From the NCBI GenBank assembly GCA_038234815.1, contig JBBQSU010000033.1:1-28489 (forward strand): a DNA stretch of 28,489 nt. The letters run 5' to 3'. How positions within the stretch are numbered: position 1 is the stretch's first letter; every line of letters begins with the position of its first letter. Under the pieces are notes generated by a model. The model did not search any database, had not been told where the DNA came from, and saw only the letters and a program-made list of their open reading frames with translations. This document shows, in pieces, positions 9,101 through 16,335 of the stretch. The position numbers and the translations under genes are program-made. The DNA is from JBBQSU01 sp038234815. GTDB lineage: Bacteria; Planctomycetota; Phycisphaerae; Tepidisphaerales; Tepidisphaeraceae.

Positions 9101-9941
9101 GGCCGCGATGCCCGAAGGCCTTCGTCAAACTCAAAATGCCACCGCGACCGAACACAATGCCGCGGCCCGCAAGCAGGCGGCACAGGCATTGGCGGGATCG
9201 AACAGCCCTTCGGACCTGAAACAACTCGCTGGCCGGGCCGCAGACATTGAAACACAAAATCAGCAACTGGCCCGTGAAAAGCTCGATCAAGCCGCGCGTC
9301 CGGTCGATCCGGCGCTGGGGGAAAATCTTTCGGCGCACCTGGGTAAATTTGCCCCACAAACCGCAGAGGCCACGGCGGTGATTGATCAGTCACTCACACC
9401 GGCGTTACGCTCGCTTCAACAGGCGAGCCGCGCCGGTGACACCGCTGGAACAAATCGCGCCACTGCAGATGCTCGCGCTGCCATCGAATCGGCCCAGAAG
9501 GCACTGGTTCGGGCGCAAGAGCAGTTGGTCGATCGCGACCCACTGCTCGCCGCCAAGTGGTTTGCTGAGCAGTCGCGCGACGCTCTGAAGCAGAACCCAC
9601 CCGACATGGCCCGCGCCCGGCAGAACCAGCAGCAGGCCGCCCGAGCGTTGAACAAGGCATGGGATCGATCCGTACACGAGGCCGGTCGCCAGCGGCTGGC
9701 GGGTATCCCGTCGATGGTGTCGGTCTTCAGCCTCTATCCGTTCACCGGCGAAGCGGCTCCGGCTGTCGGTCCGGGAAGCGCCGGTTTGGCCATGACCGGT
9801 CCGGTGAATGCCGCATCGCGGTGGGCCAGATTCCGCGCCCGTGGCGATGCCGAACTGTCCACGCCGGTTCGGGAATCCGATCCGCCGGAGTACCAGGACG
9901 CGCTCAAGGCCTATTTCGAGGCACTGGGGAGAATTAAATGA
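6132..9941 (+). CDS. DUF4175-like membrane protein with a long Ala/Gln-rich coiled coil
   Basis: A 1269-residue protein from ATG 6132, 4 nt after the previous stop; a GTG directly before it (6129) is an alternative, and the longer open frame overlaps the upstream gene. Membrane helices are at about residues 29-50, 62-79 and 154-176. An extracytoplasmic beta-rich region follows, containing the YPAYTGLPP segment typical of DUF4175-like proteins (about residue 298). From about residue 490 to 1230 the chain is Ala/Gln/Glu/Lys-rich and predicted to be mostly coiled coil, with internal low-complexity stretches. Function is not known. In related genomes these proteins sit with BatA and vWA proteins, so a structural or scaffold role in an envelope complex is an inference. 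Its stop overlaps the next start codon. Confidence 0.78.
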   Translation: MGDAQDTISLPAEVLSFLRGFVRRRRWMALLKAMGVSVLFLGVWLLCWSAVDRLYPLNPPVRWIALITGALGALVPLVRPVRRLLTGAVDWQSAAEQVEQLDRSFGQKLETVVSQVLAPSNQRASSLILEQLVGQVSSAAAPRAGGKIVSARPAVLAWAAVAGLVVVGVSLSLWPWLNLQQLLARLVMPWAPIAQVTTTSLTVETANARVIQGEPLKIVATTVRLNGDSVIAHLGTDTKNLSVFTMTPIGQNRFELDLPAVDQSTRYFITAGDATSSAYTITALPRPLVTEFRIRYTYPAYTGLPPLTVTNTDGLIEAPIGTETNLTVVSSVALNRASLAIDSEIIELDRTLDLKARQTKFNVTRDRKYTLDLLSDAGVPGHGPEGTVIRALPDRPPIARLGLPENLRANRRDILPLQFEALDDYGIKSINVVTRINGSAEHLRAIPVRGDVRRQAGVQSLDLADLQLNVGDIVQVSLLATDRAGQKTTSPPRQLLISPRSMDMTRQLRLDALLAAQAQAADIEKNLQASRESAEAAGHIDDKFSQPFLDAIAKLTRDATAATESEALVNQSLLRVIVRSDSAAFSIALAGLLDANRVAQTATESAVGLRDATVKAPLDGALAGARRVREALDVLVTGERARALLGDREALHASLRAGPTGDEPAKQRFNKSISRAKEDLAADAAVLSLNPNAGDFEAQLKTRVERADQWTRAQGPVNFPEVAALWARQTKPGLGPRLLVASQAEATRPDAQMSWARDLELCSRAAGRLEQAPADSVDAIKQYPAAFAALDHENTLLRPPETQRKSLDARVVQAADEARRKMRLWAGEDPSKPQENSLAQAMEANQQTADRQYDEARRADEKRNISASAAADKDNSAAQRVDQAVNRAEAIDRLAAEQAKLNLETKTSANQSSNNDLARRQEQLAEAIKQATEQAKSDDAQGQKADSAASGKVPDAPAEAAKPGEASSPDEPADWREGAQATIASAQQQLAAMPEGLRQTQNATATEHNAAARKQAAQALAGSNSPSDLKQLAGRAADIETQNQQLAREKLDQAARPVDPALGENLSAHLGKFAPQTAEATAVIDQSLTPALRSLQQASRAGDTAGTNRATADARAAIESAQKALVRAQEQLVDRDPLLAAKWFAEQSRDALKQNPPDMARARQNQQQAARALNKAWDRSVHEAGRQRLAGIPSMVSVFSLYPFTGEAAPAVGPGSAGLAMTGPVNAASRWARFRARGDAELSTPVRESDPPEYQDALKAYFEALGRIK

Positions 9942-11026
9942 CCTCGTTACTTCGATGCACATTTAGTGAAAGGGGCGGGCAATCGCCGACTCACAAGATT
10001 CGGGCAGTTCATCGTACAGCCCATCTGATGCTTGCCGGCGTGTTGTTGCTGGCTTTGGGGAGTCTGCAGTTGCTCGCGGCCGATGCGCTTCCTGAACAGC
10101 AGGTCAACAGCGCGCTGGCCTATCTGGCCAAACAGCAGAATGCCGACGGGTCTTTTGATGGTGGAGGCCCGCGATGCGCCATGACCGGCCTCACGCTCAT
10201 GGCTTTCCTCGCCAACGGTCATGCGCCCGATATGGGCAAGTATGGCCTGGTCGTGCGCAGCGCCACTGAGTTTCTCCTTCGCCAGGCCCCGCAGGATGGC
10301 TATTTTGGCCGCGTGGATGGCAGCCGGATGTATGGCCAGGGCATCATCACGCTGGCTTTGGTCGAAGCATATGGCGCCGATCACGACCCCGCACGACGCA
10401 AGCGCACGCGCACCGTCCTTGATGCCGCGGTGCAGGTTATTCTAAAAGCCCAGCAGGTTCCGAAGGACGCCAACAACGCCGGCGGATGGCGGTATGAACC
10501 CGGCTCCGGCGACAGCGACCTGTCGCTATCCGGCTGGAACGCTCTTGCCTTGCGCGCGGCCCAGAATGCCGGCATGAAAGTCCCCAAAGAGCGCGTCGCC
10601 CTAGCGGTCGACTATGTCCTCAAGTGTTTCCGCGCCGACCAGAACGGCTTTTCCTATCAGCCCAATAACGAACCGACCCCCGGCCTCACCGGCGTAGGCA
10701 TCCTCAATCTCATTTTGCTCGATCCGGCCGATCATCCCCAAACCCCGTTAGCCGCAAAATACATCGTCGATCATCCAGTCAAGGTCGATACTCGCTTCTT
10801 CTATTATTACGCTTATTACACCACCCAAGCCGCGTTTCAGGTGGGCGACACCACCTGGCAAAGCGTTTGGAAAGTCACCCAGGAACAACTCCTCGGCCAG
10901 CAAATGCCCGATGGCGGCTGGCCCGTCAGCCGCACGCCGGAAGAGCCCGGCCGTATCTACGCCACCAGCATGGCCACGCTCACCCTGAGCGTGCCGTACC
11001 GCCTGCTGCCGATCTACCAGCGATAG
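9938..11026 (+). CDS. Secreted prenyltransferase/squalene-oxidase-like alpha/alpha-toroid repeat protein
   Basis: A 362-residue protein whose ATG overlaps the preceding stop (ATGA). The N-terminus carries a hydrophobic signal segment at about residues 31-48 (LAGVLLLALGSLQLLAADA); Met31 could be an alternative start, but the overlap favours the first ATG. About five repeats of the QW/prenyltransferase type follow, recognisable by QQNADGSFDGGG, APQDGYFGRVDG, NAGGWRYEPGSGDSDLS, QNGFSYQPN and QMPDGGWPVSR. This fold is shared by squalene-hopene cyclases and prenyltransferase subunits. The protein is too short for a cyclase and I see no DxDD catalytic motif, so it is more likely a binding or structural toroid acting outside the cytoplasm. 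It is the last gene of the operon. Its stop is 7 nt from the convergent argG stop. Confidence 0.85.
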   Translation: MTSLLRCTFSERGGQSPTHKIRAVHRTAHLMLAGVLLLALGSLQLLAADALPEQQVNSALAYLAKQQNADGSFDGGGPRCAMTGLTLMAFLANGHAPDMGKYGLVVRSATEFLLRQAPQDGYFGRVDGSRMYGQGIITLALVEAYGADHDPARRKRTRTVLDAAVQVILKAQQVPKDANNAGGWRYEPGSGDSDLSLSGWNALALRAAQNAGMKVPKERVALAVDYVLKCFRADQNGFSYQPNNEPTPGLTGVGILNLILLDPADHPQTPLAAKYIVDHPVKVDTRFFYYYAYYTTQAAFQVGDTTWQSVWKVTQEQLLGQQMPDGGWPVSRTPEEPGRIYATSMATLTLSVPYRLLPIYQR

Positions 11027-11033
11027 CTCTGTT

Positions 11034-12251
11034 TTAGCTGCGCTTGGCCTGCTGTGCCACCTTCATCGGTAGGCCGAACAGGTCGATGAATCCTCGTGCC
11101 GCCGTCACATCGAAGCCCTCCATCGAGAACGACGCCAGCTTCGTGTCATAGAGGCTGTTGGGGCTGGCCGCGCCGATGGCCATCGCCCGGCCTTTGAACA
11201 ATCGCACGCGGGCCATGCCCGTCACCGTCCGGTTCGTGAAATCCACAAACGCCTGCAACGACTCGCGGAGCGGGTGGAACCACTGGCCGTAATACACCAG
11301 CTCCGCATAGCGCAGTGCCACCTGCTGCTTGAAATGCAGCGTGTCTCGCTCGATGCAGATTTGCTCCATCGCCTTGTGCGCTTCGTAAAGAATCGTCCCG
11401 CCCGGCGTTTCATACACCCCGCGGGATTTCATTCCCACCAGCCTGTTTTCCGTCAGCACTGTCACCCCCACGCCATGCTTCCCGCCGATCTTGTTCAGCG
11501 CAATGATGACTTCATGCGCCGGCAGCTTCTCCCCATTCACGCTGATCGGATTGCCCTTTTCAAAGCCCACTTCAACCACTTCGCTTTCCGCCGGCGTCTT
11601 GTGCATGGGCTGGCTCATGGTCAGGCACGCATCCCAGTTCGGCTCCTGATCGGGATGCTCGATCTCCGCGCCTTCGTGGCTGATGTGCCACAGGTTTCGA
11701 TCCTGGCTATATATTTTTTTCTTACTGACGGGAATCGGAATGCCGTGCTTGTCGGCATACTCGATCGCGCTTTCGCGGTCGCGCAGTTGAAAACTGGTGT
11801 CCTTCCACGGACTGATGATCTTGAGTTTCGGATCCAGCGCCATGTAGGTCAGTTCAAAGCGCACCTGGTCGTTGCCCTTGCCCGTGGCCCCATGCCCCAC
11901 GGCATCCGCGCCGCACTGGTGCGCCACTTCCACCTGTTTGGCCGCGATTAATGGCCTTGCGATGCTCGTTCCCAGCAAATAGTCCTGCTCATAGATCGCG
12001 TGCGCCCGCAGCATCGGGAAGCAATATTGCTCGGCGAATTCCTGGCGAAGGTCGGCGACGAAGACCTCATCAGCCCCACTCTTGCGCGCCTTTTCTTCGA
12101 TTCCCTTGAGTTCATCTCCTTGGCCAAGCTCTGCGGCAAAAGCCACCAGCTTCACGCCGGGGTACCGCTCTTTAAGCCAGGGCAAAATGACGCTGGTGTC
12201 GAGTCCGCCGCTATAGGCCAGCACGATTTTTTTGGGAGCTTCGGGGGTCAT
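11034..12251 (-). CDS. argG: Argininosuccinate synthase
   Basis: A 405-residue protein of normal family length. It joins citrulline and aspartate with ATP use to form argininosuccinate, the next-to-last step of arginine synthesis, in the cytoplasm. The N-terminal nucleotide loop AYSGGLDTS (residues 12-20) is intact. Other family blocks are LLGTSIARPLIA, GHGATGKGNDQVRFEL, the GGKHGVGVTVLTENR region and KSRGVYETPGGTIL. The ATG at 12251 is well placed; no strong ribosome site is seen. argC is in the same window but in another transcription unit. The gap upstream (12252-12575) holds a possible promoter and a half-site cluster. Confidence 0.97.
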   Translation of the reverse strand: MTPEAPKKIVLAYSGGLDTSVILPWLKERYPGVKLVAFAAELGQGDELKGIEEKARKSGADEVFVADLRQEFAEQYCFPMLRAHAIYEQDYLLGTSIARPLIAAKQVEVAHQCGADAVGHGATGKGNDQVRFELTYMALDPKLKIISPWKDTSFQLRDRESAIEYADKHGIPIPVSKKKIYSQDRNLWHISHEGAEIEHPDQEPNWDACLTMSQPMHKTPAESEVVEVGFEKGNPISVNGEKLPAHEVIIALNKIGGKHGVGVTVLTENRLVGMKSRGVYETPGGTILYEAHKAMEQICIERDTLHFKQQVALRYAELVYYGQWFHPLRESLQAFVDFTNRTVTGMARVRLFKGRAMAIGAASPNSLYDTKLASFSMEGFDVTAARGFIDLFGLPMKVAQQAKRS

Positions 12252-12575
12252 AAGGTTGTCTTTCTGGTCAGGGCAATTGACGCGGCACTAGACCGCGCCA
12301 TGTTTCCGAACATTGTTTGGTTCGATCCGAACATTCCCCGGAGCCGTCTCTGGGGAGCCAGCAGTATAAAGATTCCGCGGGGTAGTTCTATGCCGAGCGG
12401 ACATCTGGCAATGGAGCTTGATAACCTCACAAGAAACAACGGGGTGCAAATTCGTCTACGCTAGTGTTCTCGGCGGGTCCGAACAGGCTTCTTCGGGTCT
12501 TGGGCAAGCTTTTAAGAGAGTCCCGGGAGTGTCCCTTGCGCGCGGGTGTGTGCGCTCGAATTGCCGTAATTGGGA
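12252..12575. other. Intergenic gap between ybbR and argG
   Basis: No convincing gene. On the minus strand there is a weak promoter candidate with TATACT (12363-12368) but no matching -35 box. An 8-bp hairpin with one G-T pair lies at 12336-12355 (CCCCGGAG, loop CCGT, CTCTGGGG on the plus strand), close to where an argG transcript would begin. Three CGAAC-type half-sites lie at 12307-12332. I see no clear intrinsic terminator for the ybbR transcript. Confidence 0.5.
12307..12332. repeat. Three alternating CGAAC/GTTCG half-sites upstream of argG
   Basis: CGAAC at 12307-12311, GTTCG at 12320-12324 and CGAAC at 12328-12332 form two overlapping inverted repeats with 8-nt and 3-nt spacers. CCGAACATT is also directly repeated. 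It could be an operator in the argG leader. It does not match the known ARG box or the spacing of a Bacillus-type LexA box. Confidence 0.35.
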
Positions 12576-13718
12576 CTATTCTCGGGGTACGAGCTTAAAG
12601 GCCTTTTCTCGCTTGCTGTCTTCCATGCTCACGGTCACGCCCTGGGGCAGGTTGATGAACTGGAGCGGGCGGATTTTTCTGACGGTTTCGTCCCCACGTT
12701 CCACTACCAGTTGGGCATAAGGCTGCGGGCGGAAATTTTCCTTCTGCATCTGGGCGATGGTGTCGGGTGGACCAAGGAGCTTGACGTTCAGCAGAAACGG
12801 ATCGCCGTCAAATTCGACCTTATACTGATCGAGAAAACCGGGCGGGCCGGAAACGTAGATCGGCATCTGCGGTTTGACCCATTCGGCGTCGCCTTTGACC
12901 TGCAATTTCACCTGCACGATGCTGTGGTCAAGAGTGATGCGCTCGTCGCGGATGCGCGCGCTGATGACGACAGACATTAGCGGATGATCCCCGGGTTGTT
13001 TAAGAATCTCGGCGTCGCGAAGGTCGGCATACACCTCCGGCTTGGTGGTTAGGACGCTGGCCGGCCCGCGGACTTTCACCCGCGCCGGGTCGAACGTCGC
13101 GCTTACGAGCTTGTCGGCGACTTCCGGAGGAGGTTTGATGTCCACTTCGTATTCCGCCACGCGGTCCACGTCCACGATCATCAGAGCCGGGACGACATCG
13201 ATGACGGAAACGCCGGCGTCTTTGAACGGCTGCAAATTCTTGATTCGGTCAATGATGGTAATCTGTCGCGTGCCCACGCCGAGATTGTTGCCCAGATCAA
13301 GCTCGATGCCGTTGGGGACCGAGCGGGTCAGCCGGTCAATAATCTCGCCGACGCCAACTTTCGGCCCGGAGATGCGCAGGGTGATGCCCGGTGGCGAACT
13401 CGGCTCGCGGAGGCTGACGATCCGGTCGCGGTCTTTGCTGACAATGCGCAGCTCAACACCGGCCACGGGCACATTGCTCAAGAGTTGCTGGGTTTCGGCC
13501 CAGACCCAGATCATAAGGGTGAGGGCCGAGACCACGGCCAGTGTTTTGAAAGAATCGAAGAGCCTGCGGCGGTGCAGGGCCTGAAACAACCATCGCCGAC
13601 TATTGGCCACCATGCCCTTAAGAATCAGCAGCACACGATTGTCGTGCTTGCGGACTTCGGGCAGGACCGCCGGGGCGATTGAAGGGCGTTTCGGGCTGTC
13701 TTGCTTAAGCGGGGTCAT
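12576..13718 (-). CDS. ybbR: YbbR-domain protein (CdaR-type regulator of diadenylate cyclase)
   Basis: A 380-residue protein with a basic cytoplasmic N-terminus, one membrane helix at about residues 56-74 and a large extracytoplasmic part made of successive beta-rich YbbR domains. Visible domain features are repeated PPP/PPG-type segments with VRGPASVL and VSGPPGFLDQ. In Firmicutes CdaR binds and modulates the membrane cyclase CdaA; here the gene starts 37 bp after the cdaA stop on the same strand, so the same partnership is inferred. A TTG at 13727 would add three residues; the ATG at 13718 was preferred. There is no clear ribosome site. Confidence 0.85.
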   Translation of the reverse strand: MTPLKQDSPKRPSIAPAVLPEVRKHDNRVLLILKGMVANSRRWLFQALHRRRLFDSFKTLAVVSALTLMIWVWAETQQLLSNVPVAGVELRIVSKDRDRIVSLREPSSPPGITLRISGPKVGVGEIIDRLTRSVPNGIELDLGNNLGVGTRQITIIDRIKNLQPFKDAGVSVIDVVPALMIVDVDRVAEYEVDIKPPPEVADKLVSATFDPARVKVRGPASVLTTKPEVYADLRDAEILKQPGDHPLMSVVISARIRDERITLDHSIVQVKLQVKGDAEWVKPQMPIYVSGPPGFLDQYKVEFDGDPFLLNVKLLGPPDTIAQMQKENFRPQPYAQLVVERGDETVRKIRPLQFINLPQGVTVSMEDSKREKAFKLVPRE

Positions 13719-13755
13719 TGGATGCAAGCGTTCGCAGAAAAAGGGTGCCAGGCTT

Positions 13756-14598
13756 TCAGACCGGCACCTCGGCTTCGGGTTTCCGGGAAATCGTGGCGTC
13801 GCTGTGGCCCATCAGTTCCATCAGTAGCCCGCGAAGGGCATCGGGTGTGAGCTTGCGGAGCAGGGCCCCGCGCTCGGCGATGCTGATGTCACCGGTTTCT
13901 TCGCTGACCACCATGACGATGGCATCGGTTTCCTGGCTCATCCCGACGGCGGCGCGATGGCGGCTGCCCAGTTCCTTTTCCAGATCACCTGATTCGGCCA
14001 GCGGAAACTGCACGGCGGCGTAGGTCACGCGGCCCTGGCTGATAATCACGCCCAGATCGTGGAGCGGGGAATTGGGCCAGAAGATGGTGTTGAGCAAATC
14101 GGGGCTGAGATCGGCATTGAGCCGAATCCCGGATTCAGCGATCCCACCCAGGCCTACTTCTCGCTCAATGGCCACCAGCGCGCCGATCTTACGCTTGGAA
14201 CAGAACATCGCCGACTCGACCAAAACGTCAATTTCCTCATTCAAATGGGTGGAAAAGCCCCGAAATAGGCGGGTCTCGGCCAGGCGCATCAGGGCACGGC
14301 GAAGTTCGGGCTGGAATACCACCACGACGGCGGTGGCGGCGAACGGCACGAACTGGGAGTAGAGGAAGTCGATCCGGCCGAGATCGAACTGAACGGCGAC
14401 GAAGCGGACGATGAGATAGAGGACGATCAGGACGAACGCGATGCCGCGCATGACGCGCGCCCCGCGCGTGCCCTGGAGAAAGCGCATGACCCAATAAACA
14501 CAGACGCCGATGAGAAAAAGCTCGATGGCGACGCGCCAAGGCCCGTAACTTTGCACGGCCCGGAAGAAGTTGGAGATGTTCGGAAGGTCGTTTCCCAT
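13756..14598 (-). CDS. cdaA: Membrane diadenylate cyclase (c-di-AMP synthase) with an altered DGA motif
   Basis: A 280-residue protein from the ATG at 14598; a TTG at 14616 would add six residues. Three hydrophobic helices span about residues 22-40, 50-69 and 80-95, followed by the DAC domain. The domain shows the KIGALVAIERE block, the RHR motif (residues 213-215) and VVSEETG (231-236), all expected of an enzyme that makes c-di-AMP from two ATP. The first catalytic motif, normally Asp-Gly-Ala, reads Asp181-Leu182-Gly183 within PLHDLGVII. The metal-binding aspartate is kept, so activity is possible but not certain. The gene lies between folP and ybbR, the usual neighbourhood of cdaA. Confidence 0.92.
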   Translation of the reverse strand: MGNDLPNISNFFRAVQSYGPWRVAIELFLIGVCVYWVMRFLQGTRGARVMRGIAFVLIVLYLIVRFVAVQFDLGRIDFLYSQFVPFAATAVVVVFQPELRRALMRLAETRLFRGFSTHLNEEIDVLVESAMFCSKRKIGALVAIEREVGLGGIAESGIRLNADLSPDLLNTIFWPNSPLHDLGVIISQGRVTYAAVQFPLAESGDLEKELGSRHRAAVGMSQETDAIVMVVSEETGDISIAERGALLRKLTPDALRGLLMELMGHSDATISRKPEAEVPV

Positions 14599-14686
14599 TT
14601 CAGTGTAACCGGCCAACTCACTCGACGTGACGCTCGCGTCGGACTATACCCAAAAGATTGCCTGCGGGCCATAAAACATCGACAAA

Positions 14687-15553
14687 TCAGCGCGGGTCAA
14701 TGAGTTTTGGCCCACCGGATGATTGTTCGATGGCTTCGATGAGCCGCAGTGCCTGCACGGTCGGTAAAATATCATGGACACGCACGAGGTCGGCCCCGTT
14801 AGTTATCGCCCAAACCGCGCCGGCCAATGAGCCGGCCAGACGATCGGCTGGCCGGGCGGTGCCGGTGATTTCGCCGATGAAACCCTTGCGACTGAGGCCA
14901 ATCAAAACTGGCACGCCCAAAGAACGAAACCTGCCGAGATTGCCCAGAAGCGTGAGATTGTGTGCCTGCGTTTTGCCAAAGCCGATACCAGGATCGACCA
15001 GCAGGTGGTTCCGGGGGATACCGGCCTTCTCGGCGGCGGCCATGCGCTCTGAAAGATAGCTCAATACTTCGCTGGTCACGTCCGCATAAGTGGGCTGAAG
15101 CTGCATGGTGGCCGGCGAGCCTTGCTTGTGCATGAGGATTATCGGGACCTTCAATTCGGCGGCCAAAGCAAAGTAATCGGGATCGTCCGTCCCTGCGGAG
15201 ATGTCATTGAACAATCGCGCTCCCGCGCGCCAGGCCGCCTGGGCGACCGCAGCGCGCGTGGTATCAACTGAAATGACGGCGGGGAGATCGGCAAGACGTT
15301 CGATCACCGGGACGATCCGGGCAATTTGTTCAGCATCGGACACCGGCCAACTCCCCGGCCGGGTGGATTCACCTCCGACGTCGATGCAGGCTGCGCCATC
15401 GGCCACCATCGCCCGGGCGTGTGCGACCGCGGCGTCGATCGAGTCGAACTGCCCGCCGTCACTGAAGCTGTCGGGTGTGACGTTAAGAACGCCCATCGCC
15501 AGCCGCTGGCGGGGTGAACTCGAAACCCAGGAATAAAAAGACTTAATCAACAC
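14687..15553 (-). CDS. folP: Dihydropteroate synthase
   Basis: A 288-residue protein that condenses 6-hydroxymethyl-dihydropterin diphosphate with p-aminobenzoate in folate synthesis; it is the sulfonamide target. Family motifs are present in order: MGVLNVTPDSFSDGG (20-34), GGESTRPGS (60-68), SVDTTRA, LMHKQGSP, VDPGIGFGKT and LIGLSRKGFIG, ending with VRVHD. The GTG at 15553 gives a normal N-terminal length; a TTG follows it directly and no strong ribosome site marks either. It is the first gene of a minus-strand cluster with cdaA (88 bp downstream) and ybbR. The AT-rich 71 bp upstream is shared with a divergent small gene. Confidence 0.95.
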   Translation of the reverse strand: MLIKSFYSWVSSSPRQRLAMGVLNVTPDSFSDGGQFDSIDAAVAHARAMVADGAACIDVGGESTRPGSWPVSDAEQIARIVPVIERLADLPAVISVDTTRAAVAQAAWRAGARLFNDISAGTDDPDYFALAAELKVPIILMHKQGSPATMQLQPTYADVTSEVLSYLSERMAAAEKAGIPRNHLLVDPGIGFGKTQAHNLTLLGNLGRFRSLGVPVLIGLSRKGFIGEITGTARPADRLAGSLAGAVWAITNGADLVRVHDILPTVQALRLIEAIEQSSGGPKLIDPR

Positions 15554-15624
15554 AAATTCAAGTTTATATTAAATTACTGCGGGCATGGGATTGCCGATAG
15601 AAGTAAGTATGCAGTGAGGTTTAT

Positions 15625-15828
15625 ATGGAAGTATTTCTTCGCGAAGTCCTTTATGGCGGGTTTGTGATCTTAATGGTTTCGAGCGTCTGGGCGCTGGCCT
15701 GGAACAATCAGCCGGGTCAAAATCCCCAGTATTTCCCGGGCGACGCGGCGCTGCACAATGCCGCCATGGCGGCTAGCCAGGACGAACCTTCGTCCGAGCC
15801 GATGAACTTGGCGATTCATTCCAACTAA
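15625..15828 (+). CDS. Small single-span membrane protein, unknown function
   Basis: A 67-residue open frame with a plausible ribosome site (AGTGAGG, about 5 nt before the ATG). It has one hydrophobic helix at about residues 8-26 (LYGGFVILMVSSVWALAW) and a hydrophilic, Pro/Ser-rich tail. I do not recognise a family. It is divergent from folP and its stop codon overlaps the stop of the convergent acetyltransferase gene. The start context and the transmembrane pattern argue for a real gene, but it is short and could be spurious. Confidence 0.5.
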   Translation: MEVFLREVLYGGFVILMVSSVWALAWNNQPGQNPQYFPGDAALHNAAMAASQDEPSSEPMNLAIHSN

Positions 15829-16274
15829 TCGAGCAGGTTCTTCTCGAAGACGACCAGGTTGTCGGCGTGGGTGGAATCCCACCGGATGCCCACCACGTCA
15901 TATCCCAAACTGACCGCAAAGTGGATGAACTCCCGCTGGTGGTTCATGCACTCGCAGCGGACGTATTCGTAGCCATGATCCTTGGCCCACGCCTGCTGGG
16001 CTTCCTGCAACTGCCTGCCCACGCCGTGCCGGCGCACGTCAGACACCACTGCGCCCAGCCAGTGATAAAACATGCCGGGCTTAAGTTCAAAGCCGATCCA
16101 GAATCCCACGGGCTTGTTGTCCATACGAGCCAGAAGGGTGAGGCTGTTGTAACGACCCATGAACCGGCGTTTGAAGAAGTCGATCTCACGCTTCGGGCGG
16201 AAAACGAGATTGTATAGCTCGACGGCTTCTTCGAGCATTTTTTCGTCGGCGATGATGATATCGGCCTGAGCCAC
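15825..16274 (-). CDS. GNAT-family N-acetyltransferase
   Basis: A 149-residue protein of typical GNAT size. The acetyl-CoA binding motif A is RRHGVGR (residues 81-87, pattern RxxGxG), preceded by the strand WLGAVVSDV. C-terminal strand segments YEYVRCECM and FAVSLGYDVVGI also fit the fold. The substrate cannot be read from the sequence. The start is GTG at 16274: GGAGG lies 4 nt upstream and a promoter with a perfect -10 box lies just before it, so the longer open frame is rejected. The gene has its own promoter but follows the GmhB-like gene on the same strand. Confidence 0.85.
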   Translation of the reverse strand: MAQADIIIADEKMLEEAVELYNLVFRPKREIDFFKRRFMGRYNSLTLLARMDNKPVGFWIGFELKPGMFYHWLGAVVSDVRRHGVGRQLQEAQQAWAKDHGYEYVRCECMNHQREFIHFAVSLGYDVVGIRWDSTHADNLVVFEKNLLD

Positions 16275-16278
16275 AATT

Positions 16279-16283
16279 CCTCC
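16279..16283 (-). promoter_or_regulatory. Shine-Dalgarno sequence that fixes a GTG start
   Basis: GGAGG on the minus strand, 4 nt before the GTG at 16274. It supports the GTG as the start of the acetyltransferase over an upstream ATG. Confidence 0.7.
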
Positions 16284-16299
16284 AAAAGCGCAGGAACAG

Positions 16300-16328
16300 A
16301 TTATATCGAAAACGCCGGGCGATCTCGA
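16300..16328 (-). promoter_or_regulatory. Promoter for the GNAT acetyltransferase
   Basis: On the minus strand a perfect -10 box TATAAT (16300-16305) lies 17 bp after TCGAGA (16323-16328, 4 of 6 bases of the -35 consensus). The predicted start site, about 16293, leaves a leader of about 20 nt with the GGAGG site. Confidence 0.55.
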
Positions 16329-16335
16329 GCCAGCA

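Noticed and set aside
12336..12355. Hairpin as a terminator of the ybbR transcript
   Set aside because: No T-run follows in the minus-strand direction; it is more likely part of the argG leader.
12248..12439. A 63-codon minus-strand frame upstream of argG
   Set aside because: Overlaps the argG start, has no ribosome site or family, and coincides with the probable regulatory region.
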